Assembly (NCBI GenBank): GCA_009741485.1
Contig: CM019219.1
Span: 4,647,527-4,711,526 of the forward strand
From: Malurus cyaneus samueli
Taxonomy: Eukaryota > Chordata > Aves > Passeriformes > Maluridae
Reading direction: 5' to 3'
DNA length: 64,000 bases
Under the pieces are notes generated by a model that had not been told where the DNA came from, did not search any database, and worked only from the letters and a program-made list of their open reading frames with translations. Of this stretch, positions 13,801 through 27,510 are shown in pieces. Both the position numbers and the translations under genes were made by a program. Every line of letters begins with the position of its first letter. The stretch's first letter is position 1.

Positions 13801-15667
13801 AACAGTCCCTGAAGGCTCACCTTTCAAACCACAGAGCCTCTGTCTCGCATTAAACTCTGCAGATTGCTTTACAGAAGGTTAATGTTTCTGTCTTCCACTG
13901 CTTCCCTTGGAGTGGCATTCAGCTTTTGTTTTGGCCATGCCAAAAACGAATCATAACATGTGCCCTAGGAGGCATTTGGTAAAACTAAACACTTGGAGGA
14001 CGAGGTTTCAGGACTTGAATCCAATTCTTGGTATGGTGTGACCTGCAGGATTCAGCCAGAATCATTAAGAAGTGACAGATGAAACTTTGGGAGACGGAAG
14101 GGCTTCACCAATTGGCAAAGATGACTCACTCAGAAGAACAAGAGCTGAGCTCTGCATTTATTTTGGTGGAGAAAATAGGGAGGGGGAAAAAAATCTCAAG
14201 GAGAGAGGCAAAGATCCTTCTTGTCAAGATCAAAGCAGTGGGCAAAAAGAAACCACTGTGAGGGTGCACAGAGCTGGGAGAGGCGGCTGCGAGCAGGAGC
14301 CTGACTCGGCTGCGGGGCTGGGCCCAGCTGAAGGGCTCATGTGCCATTTTAATCCCATCTCACCCGTATCACAGAGATGTTTTCTCATCCATAAACAACT
14401 GATTTGAGAGAAGGGCACATTTTAGCCAGTAGACAAGTGGAAGGTCAGGCATTGCTGATCAGCCAGAGTCTCTTTCAAGGGACTTCTCCCTCCCTTCCTT
14501 ATCCTATAATTGTTCATAAAAACAAAGACATGGTTTTGTTTACCAAAATCCCCACTGCTAGCCTTAGACTGGAGTAGGGAGGCTATTGCTGTGCCCAGCT
14601 AACCCCTTGCAGCAAAGAAAGTGCAAACATGGCCTTTATTCGGTGCATTTCCTGGAGGAAAGGGGACCGGACAGGAATTCAGATAAGAAATTAATGCTGT
14701 TGCTGTTCTTCATATTCTATGAAGTATTTTAATGGGGATAACAATACACATTAGACATCCTGTTCAGTAACATTTTTAGTACCCAGCTGAGTCCAAATAT
14801 AAACTATAATGGCATATGGAGACTGTCTTAAGAGCCATTTCAAATCAATTTAGTTTTATATAGTGTCTCTCCAAGTCTCTCAAGGTGATTTACAGTGAAA
14901 AAGCAAATAGTGGGATAGTGATTTAGTGGAGTAAGGCATGGCAGCTGTCAGGCAGGAAGGCAAAAAATGCTGCATGGAGACGTAAAACTCTGATTTAAAA
15001 GCAGTACAAAGGTAAATATATCTCTTTGCTCTTCCATTACAAGAAGCAGTCAGGTAATGAAGCCAGGCTGGGCTCAGTTTAATTCAACAGTTCAATGGAG
15101 CCATTTACAGATGGAACTGGAACCTAAAACTGAACCTTTTCCACTCAACTGCTGTGATTAGGAAAAAAACAGGGAAGAAATATTTGCGACCAATTCATTT
15201 TAGCAGTTTTACCATCATATTTCACAACCTCAGAAATTTTAGACTTCCTGTGGGTTGGACTTTTGCCCTAGGGGCTTATGAAGTCAAGAAGGCAGCTTTA
15301 AGTGCCTTTTTCATGGAAATTGTTAAAGCCTTTCTTAAAGAAGCAAGATTCTAATCAGGGAACCTTGGCCTGGCTGGTGTGACAACCTCTGTGCTGTTCC
15401 TGTGCACAGTGAGGGGACAATTCCTCAGAGCTTGTTTTGAGGGTGTCCCCAGCCACAGGACACCTTTCCTGCAGGTTTTCACCCTCCTGCTCACCCCTCA
15501 AGCAAAAAAGCCATGAAAACACCCATATTTTGGCATTGTCACTGTGAAGATCACAAGTGCTGCTCACATTTCCCTCCCAGCAAACAGTGCAGAACGAGCT
15601 GCTGGATGTGACTGCTCCAGCAAACTCCAGCCTAGAGAGAAGGAATGCTGCTGTCTCCAGGATCTGA

Positions 15668-15850
15668 GTGCATCGAATCCTGGAACTTCTCAGCGTGAAA
15701 GGGACCTCTGAAGATCATCTGGTTCAATCTTTCATGGGAAAGGGAGTTTAGAGGAGACTATCTAGTGCCCTGCCCAACAGCACCTCAAAAACCTCTACTG
15801 ATGAGGGCTCTACCACATCCTCAGGGAGGCTGCTCTGAGAGCCCTAAACC
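15668..15850 (-). mobile_element. CR1 LINE 3' fragment
   Basis: Successive blocks match a CR1 subfamily in reverse orientation: GAATCCTGGAACTTCTCAG, AAGGGACCTCTGAAGATCAT, CATGGGAAAGGGAG, then CATCCTCAGGGAGGCTGCTC. The sense strand is minus, the same as GRK5. The match in order and spacing makes the call fairly safe; the boundaries are approximate. Confidence 0.78.
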
Positions 15851-17123
15851 ACCCATGTTCCCTTCCAGGGCCAGCATTTGTCAGTATTTGTCACTGCTGT
15901 TGCCTGTGGATCGGGGACATGGTGGACAAAAGGTTTCAATTCCCTAAAAAACACCTGGGGAGCTGCTCAGGATGGCAAAGTTGTAAAGAGCCTGGATTGT
16001 GAGTACTTGAAAAAGCCCCTCCCTGCTCCACCAGGCTGGCAAGAGCTGGGTTTGTTTGGTGGCTGATGCTGAATGCTCTCACAAGAATGTGCTGCTTCCA
16101 CACGTTGGTGGCACCGTGGCAGTGACTGCGTGGGTCACACAGGGCCAGGACTCTGCTGTGATGTCCACTCACCTGGGAAAATGCCTCCTCTTCCCATCTG
16201 CTGTGCAAGAAGTGTGTGTTTTATTGAATAAAGTGCGTGCTCCCTGTGCAAAGGGACGCGCTCCGGAGTGGTGACACGCTGACGTGCTCTGTGTTAAATA
16301 TGCATGCCGTTTAAAAACCTAGGCAAGAACTAAAAATCATTTATAAATATTAAAGAGCACCCAGTCAACTTTTTGTTTTCACTGTGCTTCTGATCCTGTA
16401 CTCTGGGAAAAATACTTCTCACATTGTAAGACTGAATTATCTGTCCAAGAACTAAACCTATAATTTTATCCTGTCAGTCAAGCTGTATGTCACACTATTT
16501 TTGTATCAAGACAATCAGGTTCTTTGAAGCACAGACACACACCTACTTAAAAGAAGCTTTCAGCTGAAAAGCAGAAGACTGTGGAATCAGCAGCAATTTG
16601 TACCTTTCGTGGCACTGATAATTAAATGGAGAAATGCAGATTCCAATGAGAAGAAGGTTTCTTTGCTGGATGGGATGATGTTCCATCAGGACATTTGGGT
16701 CCAGATTCATCCTTTTGAACTGCAACTTCTAACCTGGCTTTGAATCACTGACTTCCAATGTGTTCTTTGGAGATACTTAATTCTCTTTCTCGACAAGAAA
16801 GGACAGTGGGCCACCTGCACTCCTAACCTGACCACCATACTTAGGTATCTAAAATGAAATTAAATCACTCCAAGCCTTGCTCTAGTTTTTTTAAGTATTT
16901 GCTGCATAGGACTCCTATTATTAAACCTATATTCAACCCATTGTTACAGCAGTCAACCTCACCTCTAGGAAGTGTTTTCTGCCACACAGGGCTTACACAT
17001 CCCTCTGGGAAGAAGTAGAAGTTTCTCATTAAGGAAAAAAAAGCACAGCAAGACCAATGCAGACAATAAAGCACCACCACCAGGGAGGCAGTTTTCGATC
17101 ACAAGGAGAATATCTCTGTGTTC

Positions 17124-17197
17124 CACAGCATCACAAAACGGCAGAGGCTGGAAGGCACCACTGGAGCTCATCCAGTTTCCTTCTGCTCAGAGCTGCT
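17124..17197 (-). mobile_element. CR1 LINE 3' end fragment
   Basis: The block reads ACAGCATCACAAAACGGC, then GGCTGGAAGGCACC and TGGAGCTCATCCAGT. This is the reverse-complement 3' end of CR1, with the ATCACAGAATGG-type start. The sense strand is minus, the same as GRK5. The body of the element is missing. Confidence 0.72.
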
Positions 17198-18678
17198 GAG
17201 GTAACTTGCAAACAGCAGAGAGGTTTCGGGACAGACTGTAAATACGCTGTGCCAGTTTTGCATACTGAGAAACCAGGTACACAGGTCACATCAGAACTGC
17301 AGGGCACGGCAGAGAATGGAAACTCCAGCTCTCAGCCCCAGTATTTTTCCCTCCTGTAACACCGTCGCTCTTTGTCGATGAAGAAGCAGCTGTTCTCAGG
17401 TTGGTCTTCACTGCACATTCCCTGAAATATTCCATGAGCTTCTGGCTGCACTGTGGACAGCAGGAAAGCAAATGGACAGCAGTGAAGGGTTTTTGGGAAC
17501 CTGCAGCAACACTATCCTTCCCTCACTTCACTAGCTATCAGCAAAATGCCTTTCTCCCTCTTCCAGATGGGAACTGGAGCACTGGGAAATATTTTCCCTC
17601 GGTGTTTTTTGCTCCTTCCTCTGTTGACAGGAATTTTAAGACAAAAGGTCATTTTGGTGCATTTAAAAAGCAGTGGAACTCCATGCCCCTAATGAATGGG
17701 CAGCAGGAACTCGTACTGGCAGCGCTCAATGGCTGCACATGAAACTAGCCAGGCTCAGTAAATGAAACCAGATCCCAAAAAGCAGCCTGAGATAACTGAA
17801 AGTATGCATCAAAGTTTATTGTAGGAAAATGACTGACTGGAAAAAGAGTGGTCTGCTCTGCCCCTGCACCTCCAAAACATATTGTACCGTTTAAACCCTC
17901 TGGAAAGACATCTGCCAAAAATGTGATTAATTCTCCTGAAGGTCAAATGCATTTCTCTTGTAAAATAGTTGAAGCAGCAATTGTACATCTTTGATTACTC
18001 TTACAAAAGCAACTTAGGAAAAACCCTGGGACTGCTCTTGTGTTTGAAGTTGGATGTTTACTGCTTACTGGCAGTGACTTTTGTAGCAAAGGTGAAATGT
18101 GGTCAGGAAACGACCGCCACCTCCCCCAGAAGGGTCAGTCCCAGAGCAGCCTGTCCCAAATTCCAGCAGCACATCCGTGCCTCTGTTTGGAGTGCCACCC
18201 TGTGGACACGGCTGCTCCCTCTCCATCCCACAGCCCCAAAAAGCAGCACTCAGGACCCACAAGGTGGGCACAAGGACAGGGGACAGCACCTCTGAGCTCC
18301 AAACCCCTCCGTCCCCTGGCAGTGTCCCTGCCCACCCTGTGGAAAATGGTGCTGGGGAATTTTTGTGCCAAAATACAGAGTTATGAAAGGACATTTTTTG
18401 CCTGTGCTTTCCACACAACAGAATAGGAAATGCCAGCAGCACTTCTGAGCTGGATGGGAAATAATTGGGGCATCTGTTGGTAACAGCTGAGCCCTCCTGC
18501 ATTACCCCCCCAACACAGAGTTTTGCACGCTGAGAAGAGACCAGAGAAGCCCTCTGCTTGCCCACAGATGAATCAAGCCCCTGGTAAGTCAAGTTCATCC
18601 TTAGAAGTCCATTTCTGGATTGCATTATAATTTTTTTTTTCTCTCCGACTGTTTTTGTAGGACTTGCAGGTTTATTCA

Positions 18679-18900
<222 letters not shown>

Positions 18901-19999
18901 TCAATATTTGCACTCATATTTCACCAGTATAACTTCATTTTGGATGTGGCCTTAACGGAACACTCTGTATGAAAAATCTGAAGGACAAAATACCATTTTC
19001 TGGTGGAAGTAAAACTTGTACACACAATTTTATTAAAAACCTTCTGATATATTTTGACCAAACCCTAGTGGTGCTTCTTCTGAGGCTTTGTCTCTTAATT
19101 AACACCAGTACAACTGAATTAATTTATATTTTAGAGCCTTGCCAAGCCAGCTTTCAGAAAGCATGCAGCGACAAGAGATGTCACCTTCATTTGGTTTTGC
19201 TCAAATGGAAGGTGGGCACAGAAGGTAAAATTATTTCTCTGAGTAGGAGAGAAAGTGAATGTTTTTTAATTCTTTTCTCTTGTGGGATTTCAAGTGCCAG
19301 GTGAATATTAACATATATAATATATATCCTTCAATATGTTGTCTTTTTGGTTGAATGTGTCTTTTCTGTGTATTTACATCTTGCTCTTGGCCTAAAAATA
19401 ACTGTGCAAAGGAGAGAGACCTTCCCATCACTGCTCAGGCCCTCCAGAAGGCTGATTTATCAGATGATTTCTTCCAGAGGAAACAAGAGAGACCATTTAG
19501 AGGAATAGAATAGAACCAAATTCTCTTTGGCTTCTCTAGTGCATTAAAATAGGGAGCACCACAAAGTCTATGTACATTTCAAAATTCTGGCTATTCTAGA
19601 TATTGAAGCATTACTGACTTTTGATGAGCTTCAGGACATAAGAAACAAAAGCAGCATTAGTTGTGTACAATGAAGATATGAATCACTTCAGTTAAAGTTC
19701 TGGATCCATGCAAGCATTTGAAGGAAACATGTGCTGCAGGGGACCCCAGTGGCTAAATGACAACAAATTCTTAGAGATATTACTGCTTGGAATTGCCTGG
19801 GATATGAAGCCTTAGCCTTGGGATCAAAATATTTTCCAGAAAGAAAAAAAAAATAAATAAAAAAAAGAAGACAGCCTAACAGCTTTCATGACTGTATGAA
19901 AAAAAGGATCCCAGAAAACCTTGCCAAACCAATTAAATAACCTGGTCCAATACAAGCTGTCTGAGATGATAAATGAGGAGGAAGTTTGAAGGAAAAAAG

Positions 20000-20019
20000 A
20001 AAAAAAAAAAAAAAAAAAA
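20000..20019. repeat. Poly(A) run next to a gap
   Basis: Twenty A in a row run straight into the N block. The assembly broke at the homopolymer, so its true length is unknown. Confidence 0.97.
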
Positions 20020-20034
20020 NNNNNNNNNNNNNNN
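20020..20034. other. Assembly gap (15 N)
   Basis: There are fifteen N between a poly(A) run and unique sequence. The real size of the missing piece cannot be read from the window. Confidence 0.99.
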
Positions 20035-20613
20035 GGTAAATCAGACTGAACTGGCGAACACTTGGAAGAACAAATTTCAGAACTATTGCCCACTGGAAGA
20101 TGTATGTACTGCTCTGGGCTGGATGCAATAAATCTGCAGGCTGGCTGTAATGGATACCCCAGCTAAGCAAACCCAGGAATGACATGGAAACCACAATGTA
20201 GTAATAATGCTGTTCCCCTCCTATCTGGCCAGCCCTCACTGAGCTATTGCAGCTCAAGTCTGGAGCTGAATATTCACACACAGACAGAGCAGGTTGCTTG
20301 AGCAATCCGGAATGATGATCTGATTTGGTTTGGGGGATGATAATGGCCACAAATAAAAGTGATGAAAAAAACACAGAAAACTGAAATCCACAAGTAGGGT
20401 ACTTCTTTTTGAGTGACCATTTTGGGGATGAAACTGATTATGTTCTCATAAAACTTAATGCAAGGGTTTAAAAAAATCTTTTATCCAATTTCCTGTCCTT
20501 TTAGATTGTATCTGAGCATGGGTCATTTCAGCACTTAGAGTACAGAAACTCTCGAATGCCTCAGCATCTTAGCAGCATTTTTCTCCATGATTTCTCCATC
20601 ATCTCTCTCAAAC

Positions 20614-20637
20614 TCAGAGTTTGTTTTCAAACTCTGA
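20614..20637. repeat. Inverted repeat, 10-bp stem, 4-base loop
   Basis: TCAGAGTTTG, loop TTTT, then CAAACTCTGA: a perfect 10-bp stem. It could fold as a hairpin in either strand's RNA. Confidence 0.93.
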
Positions 20638-20670
20638 TAACATATTAGCAAATAAAACCTGATTATAAGT

Positions 20671-20694
20671 TATCATCTATCTATCATCTATCAT
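20671..20694. repeat. Short imperfect TATC repeat
   Basis: Alternating TATC and ATC words (tatcatctatctatcatc) make a short imperfect tetranucleotide tract in intron 3. Confidence 0.8.
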
Positions 20695-22540
20695 GCTATT
20701 AGAAGTGCACCGGGGAGATGCCAATAAATTTGATGTCCTATTTGCCACATATAACCTATAATATTTACATCCCATCCAAGCTGTACAGCAGGCAACAAAT
20801 CAGGGCAGACCAGGAGACAGAAATTCAGCAAGAACTGGATGTCTTGAAATGCAATTTCTGATGGGATCCATACATCTGCAGAGCTAAATGCACGCCTATA
20901 CATCCACAAAATATCTCATTCTGTCTGAAGACAGGGAGCAAAGAATAAAAGGGAAGTTTAATTACACTTGCATTTGACATTCTCAGGAAATGTGACATGG
21001 TGGCGGCGAAGGTGGGAAGTGACAGACAAGTGAGGATGCGAGAAGGAACCATGATCTCCACCTGTGAGCAGTGTTGGTTTCACTGCAGCTCTGCACTGGA
21101 AGCCTGTTCCATTTTGTTTCTAAGTTGATTTTTCTTTCCCCTTCCAATGCCATTTTTGAGCTATTCAGCACCAGGCACTGGCACATTTTCTGCCATGGCT
21201 GCTAAGACAGGAGACAGGGATGTCCCCATGCTCCCTCTGCCACCTGCCTATGAAGCCACCAAGGTCCTCACCTCTGCTCTTGTGCTTGAATCACAAGACA
21301 CCTCCCCTCCACTTTGCAAATCCCTATTGCTAGAAATAACACCCTTACTTAAAATCCACGTGGAACAAAATATTTTCCATTATTCCTTTGATGAATCCAG
21401 GCGTGTGTTTCAAGGCTCCTGCTCTGAAGTCTAATAGCTTCTCCATGCCCTAGTTAGGTCAGACAGGGCCCTATTCATAGCCCATAACTGAGGGGAGGAT
21501 TTACGATCGCCCTGACTCCATGGGACGAGCTGCAGGGAAGGTTTTTTCTGTGGGCAGGCACAGATCCTCCAGCCCAAATGGCCAGAGGATGTGGGCTGGC
21601 CACTGCTTGCTGCTGACTTTTCTTCTGGAGGCTGTTTTTACTTTGGTGGCTCCTTCTTCCATAGAAGCAGCCCTGGCTGGATGGAGGGATGGGGGCACAA
21701 AGCATCCTTCCCTTGGGAGCAGCTGTCCTCAGGATGGGATGAGAAAATCAGATGGAAAAATGCTCTTCAGCTGGAAAGGGTGCAATATTTGGCTGTGGGA
21801 TGGGGCCATGAGCTCAGGGACAGCTCAGGTTAGGGGCTGGAGGCTGCCAGGGATGGAGAGCTACCAGGGCAAGGACACAGGGACCCCACAGGGATCACAT
21901 TGATTCTGACACACCGAGTTAACCAGCATTTGAGTTCCATCTTAACAGTGTTTCAGCTCCTGAAATTGCATGGCTTAAAAATATGTGAAAATGGAAAAAA
22001 ACACATCCAAAGAGATGTCTGTGCAGATCTGGGAGGATGCTCTCCCACAGCAGGGAGCTGATGGCTGCCCGTGGCAGCGTGGCATGGCTGCAGGAATCAT
22101 CATCCCTCATACCCACCATGAGATGGAGATGGGAACAGACACTCCCACCAGAGCAGTGCTGTCTTCCTGGTAAAAGTCAGGAGCAGTGGAATCACTTTTT
22201 GAGCATCTGCTGGAGGTTACTGGCATTTCAGTCCCAATTTTACGCCTCCACTCTCTTAGCTCCCTCCTCTGTTATCCCCAGAATCTCCCTCTGCTGTCTC
22301 CTTTCTCGGACTCCAGGTTCTGCCCTCTTACTGCTCTGTCCTCAGTGGCTGTCCTTGCACTTTCCTCAGCTGGAGATTTAAAATCTGTGACTGAAAATTG
22401 GAAGGCAAACCCCAAACAGCTGGGATTCATAATAACTCGCATTTCTAAATGAAAAGTGAACTCGAAACCACATTTTTCATATTTAAAGGCAGGGCTAAAA
22501 GAGCCCTTTTGACTGTTTAAAAACACGTTTTGAGTTAATG

Positions 22541-22562
22541 AGTTTGTTGATATCAACAAACT
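22541..22562. repeat. 22-bp perfect palindrome
   Basis: The 22 bases are their own reverse complement, centred on GATATC with arms AGTTTGTT. No spacer separates the arms. Its function is unknown. Confidence 0.95.
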
Positions 22563-23784
22563 GGCATTTCTGATGGAAAAAGCCTTGAACAGCTTTAAGA
22601 CACACACACACAGATGGTTTATATACCACAAAAGGGACTTAACCAAATGAAATCTCCCTAACAGCAAGACAGGGTTTTTACAAATGGCATTAAATGGATG
22701 CTCACTCATCCTTTCACCCCAGATAAGTGCAATGTCTAGTGAAGCGTTCAGATGAAAAGTCCACCCGAGGAGATTGTGCCTCTTACCCCTGAGCCCAGAT
22801 ATCACAAGCAGAAACAACCTGGACAGGCAGCAGGGATTATTTTCCTCCAGAGGATGTGTTTTTGTGTGACTTCAGAGCGAAAAAAAAGTAACACTGTTCA
22901 TGTTAGAGAGAAATTAATGTCCAAAATTGTCCACATTCTCCTCCAGTCAACCTAAGTCTGGTCCACATTAAAATATTAAAAGCCCCTCCCTGGAAAGGAA
23001 GCATTACGAATGTGAGTAGATGAAGCAGGAAGGGGAGTCCTGAAGCTAAAGACTTCATTATAATGGCACCTAAAAATAACAGGAGAGGAGAAGGGAATGT
23101 CAGGAGCTGGCAGCCTGGGAAGGTGCAGATGAGAAGGGGACAGGAGCAAGAGATCCTGCTGAAGTGAACTGCCACCTTCTTGTGCTGGAAGCACTGGCTG
23201 TGGAGAAGGAAACACGTCTTGCTAGCACCTTCCCTGCTCCCTGATCTGCCTTTCAGCACAGGAAACATATCCCCTCACACTTTATTTTCATGGCTGTCTT
23301 TCAACAGCTCCCAAGTTGAAGCAAGTCGCTGAAGTGTTTGTAAGCAGAGCGAAGTGTGCTCCAGGGCTGTGCGTGACTCCTCGGGCACAGGAGGGCTTCT
23401 GGAGGAGCTGATTTAATCATAAACCATCTCCATCTGATGAGAACACTTTGTGTTCACACGGCTCCTCCATCTGAATGGCTCCAGCAGGGTTTGGTGAGCT
23501 GTTCAAGGGAGGTCTCTGTGGTTCCACATGCCCAGATAAGCACGCTGTGCACTCAGAGCCACGCTGGTGCCCGGTGGGTGTTTCATCTCGGCCCTCAGGA
23601 CCTCTGCCATGAGTTTGTTTGCACAATATCTGCAGTGAGAGGTGGCTGTCTGTCCTCTGTGCCTTTGTGCCAGCTGGGAGAAGGGCTGGCTGTTGCTCCA
23701 TTTCCCAGACAGATAGACAGACAGACTGTCAGGCAGTCCCACAGCAGCACTGGGAACCAAACCCCCACAATTCCACCATATCTT

Positions 23785-23832
23785 TGTTCTTATCACCGTT
23801 ATCATCTAATGTTCTTATCACCGTTATCATCT
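23785..23832. repeat. Two-copy 25-bp tandem repeat
   Basis: A 25-bp unit starting TGTTCTTATCACCG is immediately repeated; the second copy is complete to base 23. The copies are identical over the shared length, which suggests a recent slippage or duplication. Confidence 0.95.
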
Positions 23833-25242
23833 CCTGCTCACAAACCACACTTTGTGTTAGTCTGGGCTACGATGGATTGTGACAAATTACCCAAACATTG
23901 CTCCCACAAAACCTGCAGAGCCTTTGTGCCTCTGAGCACTTTCATCTCAGTTACTGGCTGAAATTGGCCAAGGTATTTGAGGGTTTCGGAGGGAACTGAC
24001 AGCTACACACCTACATGCCTGCAGAATTTAATGACACCAAACCTTTTTCTTCAGAAAGCAGCTTAACAATTTGTTTAACAGACAAAAATCCCCAAATGCT
24101 GCCATAATTACATTTGCAGGAGACTACATCAGGCCAGGCTGGTTATTTCACACAACAGCTGACATGAATGTCCAGTCAAGAGGGGATTTTTTTTTTTTTG
24201 TCTCTTTACATATTTCAGTCTTCAAGGTCTGCTTGGTTCTACCAGCCTTTGGAAGCAAAGGTGTGAGAGAGCTTAGCCTCTCATAAGGATGTTATGAGTG
24301 TCTGACTCAGCTTCTGGTTTCCTCACAGAAGTTCCAGTTTTTTCTTTCCTTGCAGACACTTGAGAGCACGAGTCAAAAAACTTTTTCAAAAATTGGGAGG
24401 CATCACGTACTGTTTACTGCCAATGACTGTGTGACCTGGTAAAGTCACTCAGATGGGCTCTGAAAAAGAGGTGGACCTCCCTCTCAATGGGCAAAAAACT
24501 CTGTGACTCTCTCATGAACAGCTCAATATTATCCCCTTTTATCTTTTCCCTTTATTTGATGTCATGCAAAAACTAATTTTTGCATCTCATGTTAGAAGAA
24601 TAACTAAGACAAAAGGAAATGAAGGCTCTTGGCTTTTCCTGCTCGGTACAGCAGGTGGTCTCTAAAAAGGTTTCACATTCCTGGTGGTCTCAGATTAGGG
24701 CTGTAAAGCCAGACTCCTGGTCTCATTATAGGGCTTTTCTTGCCTAACATAGGGCTTGGCCCGAATCCCACTACTCACTAAACACAGCATGACCCCGCTG
24801 GGCAAATTTCAGTAGCAATCATCCAATTTAATGGCAATGGACTGCACTGCTTGACCTTAATATGGCCTAAAGCAGGGATTTTCACAGGCTGGGAGCAAGC
24901 TTATACAGAATTTGAAATCGATGAACAGGGGAAACTTCTGCTAATTAGTCTTAAAAAGAAGAGAGAAAGATAAGTATTCAGACCTCCACCCAGCTAGGTG
25001 TTTTGTTTTTAAATCCTCCTAGTGCCAGTCTGAGCCTGACTGGGAACAGACCACTGGCCCAGGAAAGGCACACAGGGCAGCTCCAGTCTGCAAAAGCAGC
25101 TTGGGGTGGGTGCAAAGCACATCTTTTGGGAAAGGATTTGGGAATATCAACCCGGGACTGCTTGGGGACAGAGCTCTAAAACAAAGCCACAGTTTTTGCA
25201 GGAGCAGCGTGGCCTGTGCTGCAGGGATGAGGGAAGGATGTG

Positions 25243-25762
25243 GAGTCCCAGAGCTGTCAGTGCTCCACAGGGTTTGGGAGGGTGGAATGACACAGTGCCC
25301 TCAATCCCTCTATTCCCAGAGCTGTCAGTGCTCCACAGGGTTTGGGAGGGTGGAATGACACAGTGCCCTCGATCCCTCCATTCCCAGAGCTGTCAGTGCT
25401 CCACAGGGTTTGGGAGGTGACACAGTGCCCTCGATCCCTCCATTCCCAAAACTGCTCCACAGGGTTTGGGAGGGTGGAATGACACAGTGCCCTCGATCTC
25501 TCCATTCCCAGAGCTGCTCCACAGGGTTTGGGAGGGTGGAATGACACAGTGCCCTCGATCCCTCCATTCCCAGAGCTGCTCCACAGGGTTTGGGAGGGTG
25601 GAATGACACAGTGCCCTCGATCCCTCCATTCCCAAAGCTGCTCCACAGTGTTTGGGAGGGTGGAATGACACAGTGCCCTCGATCCCTCCATTCCCAAAGC
25701 TGCTCCACAGGGTTTGGGAGGGTGGAATGACACAGTGCCCTCGATCCCTCCATTCCCAGAGC
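25243..25762. repeat. Minisatellite, 8 units of 62-68 bp
   Basis: Unit starts (gctccacag) are at 25262, 25330, 25398, 25454, 25516, 25578, 25640 and 25702. The first two units are 68 bp and carry an extra GTCAGT. The third unit lacks part of the GGTGGAATG block, and the rest are 62 bp. Units differ by only a few substitutions, so the array is young or homogenised. It sits in intron 3, about 1.5 kb from exon 3. No stop codon falls in any minus-strand frame of the unit, which produces long spurious open frames across the array. Confidence 0.97.
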
Positions 25763-27282
25763 CGGTGTGACGGGAGAGGCTGTGACAGGGCTGTGCCCAC
25801 ACTGTCACACGGTGCCCTGGGGCTGGTGGCACTGGGGACAGATGTTTCCTTGTGCCCAGATGTTCCTGCTGTCAGTGGCACACCCTGAGGGCATGCAGGG
25901 CTTGCACACAGGGGGCTTCTGGAACCAAAACGAGCTGCCTGATCACTTGGAGAGGTGAGAGAACAGAACAGAACAGAGCCTCGAGAACCCACTCCAGGCT
26001 GACGGTGTCTCTGCCACTTCTGTCTGCAATTAAAACCTCTTACAAGCAGTTTCCTGTGGCTGTGTTCCACAGGATTTCTGCAGATGCCACTGCCCATCTC
26101 CCCTGCGCTGCAGGTGTCACACCTAATGTGGCATTTCTGCTGGTTCAGTTTGGGACAAACACATTCAACCCTAAATGTCCTGCTGGCCTTGAGCACGGCT
26201 GCACAGAGTGTTTGTCACATGTGCCATGTACCTTGATGGCTGCACCTTTCACAAGAGAAAATCACAACCCGTGCTAGGAATAACAGGGGGAAGCCATGAC
26301 CAGATAAAACTGATTCAAACTGGAATTTATCAGCACTTTTTGTGATGCTGTAGATGTGCTGCAGGTGCTGCAGGAGTAACACAAACTTTAAGAGACCACA
26401 TGTCCTCTCACAGACTGTTACTTTCAGGGCAATCCTCACATTTCTCTACACTTCAGAATAGCTTCACCATGGCACAAACACAACCATTTTATTCCTGTTG
26501 GTACGCACTGCTTTGCTCATGACTGTCAGTGTTAGCTGGGGAGCGAGATCCCACGGCCACTCAAACTCAGCAGTGACAAATTCCTCTGCCTCCCTGGTAC
26601 CATTTCGCCCTTTGGCTGATCAACACCCTCCCCTCCCAGCAAAAAAAGGCACTGAGAGACCTTTCCACTGTGAACAGCTGGCAGCACACATGGCCAAGTG
26701 CTGCCAGACTGGGAAAGAGCGTCAGGTCCCCCAGGGCTTGGGGGTGGCGCTCGGTGGCCGGGTTAACTGATGGCTCGCTGGGGTGGAAAATGGAACAGAT
26801 TTGTTTCTCAGTGACCTCAATCAAGTCACCACTACACATTATGCCTCTGTTCTCCTATTTGAAAAAAACAGGGTAATTATTAGCATATCTTTGGTAAATC
26901 ATCGTGATTTAAAGGCTTGGTAAGAGATATTAGGGTTATTACACTCCTCTCTTGTCAGTCCATTCTCAGCTCCTCTTTCCTTGCAGCACCACAGGCTTCA
27001 CCCCCATCAGAAGCCATTGCTCACAGCAGCTCGGCTGGTGGGGTTTTCATGTGAAGGGAGGCCACAGTAGCACTATGGGGGTGCCTGTCCTCACCCATTC
27101 TGGTGGCTCCTGTTCCCAAGGGTGGCACCAGCCCCACGTGTCCTGTACTGCCAGTGGTGCCAGGCTGCTGCCTGTCCATTGCCTGTTCCAGCACTTCAGA
27201 CACAAAATCCCACAAAGCAGTGATTGCCTGGGGTCAGAGGTGTCTCCTCTGCCAGAGGAACATTGCAAAGCACCCCAAATTA

Positions 27283-27510
<228 letters not shown>

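Noticed and set aside
22272..22817. 181-codon minus-strand open frame in intron 3
   Set aside because: No recognisable family, no splice context, and it runs over the 22-bp palindrome. Consistent with a chance frame.
25257..26196. Minus-strand open frames of 142 to 267 codons with repeated peptides across the minisatellite
   Set aside because: The 62-bp unit has no stop in any minus-strand frame, and 62 is not a multiple of three, so the frame cycles through open reading automatically. The array lies in an intron of a gene on the same strand and has no splice or start context.
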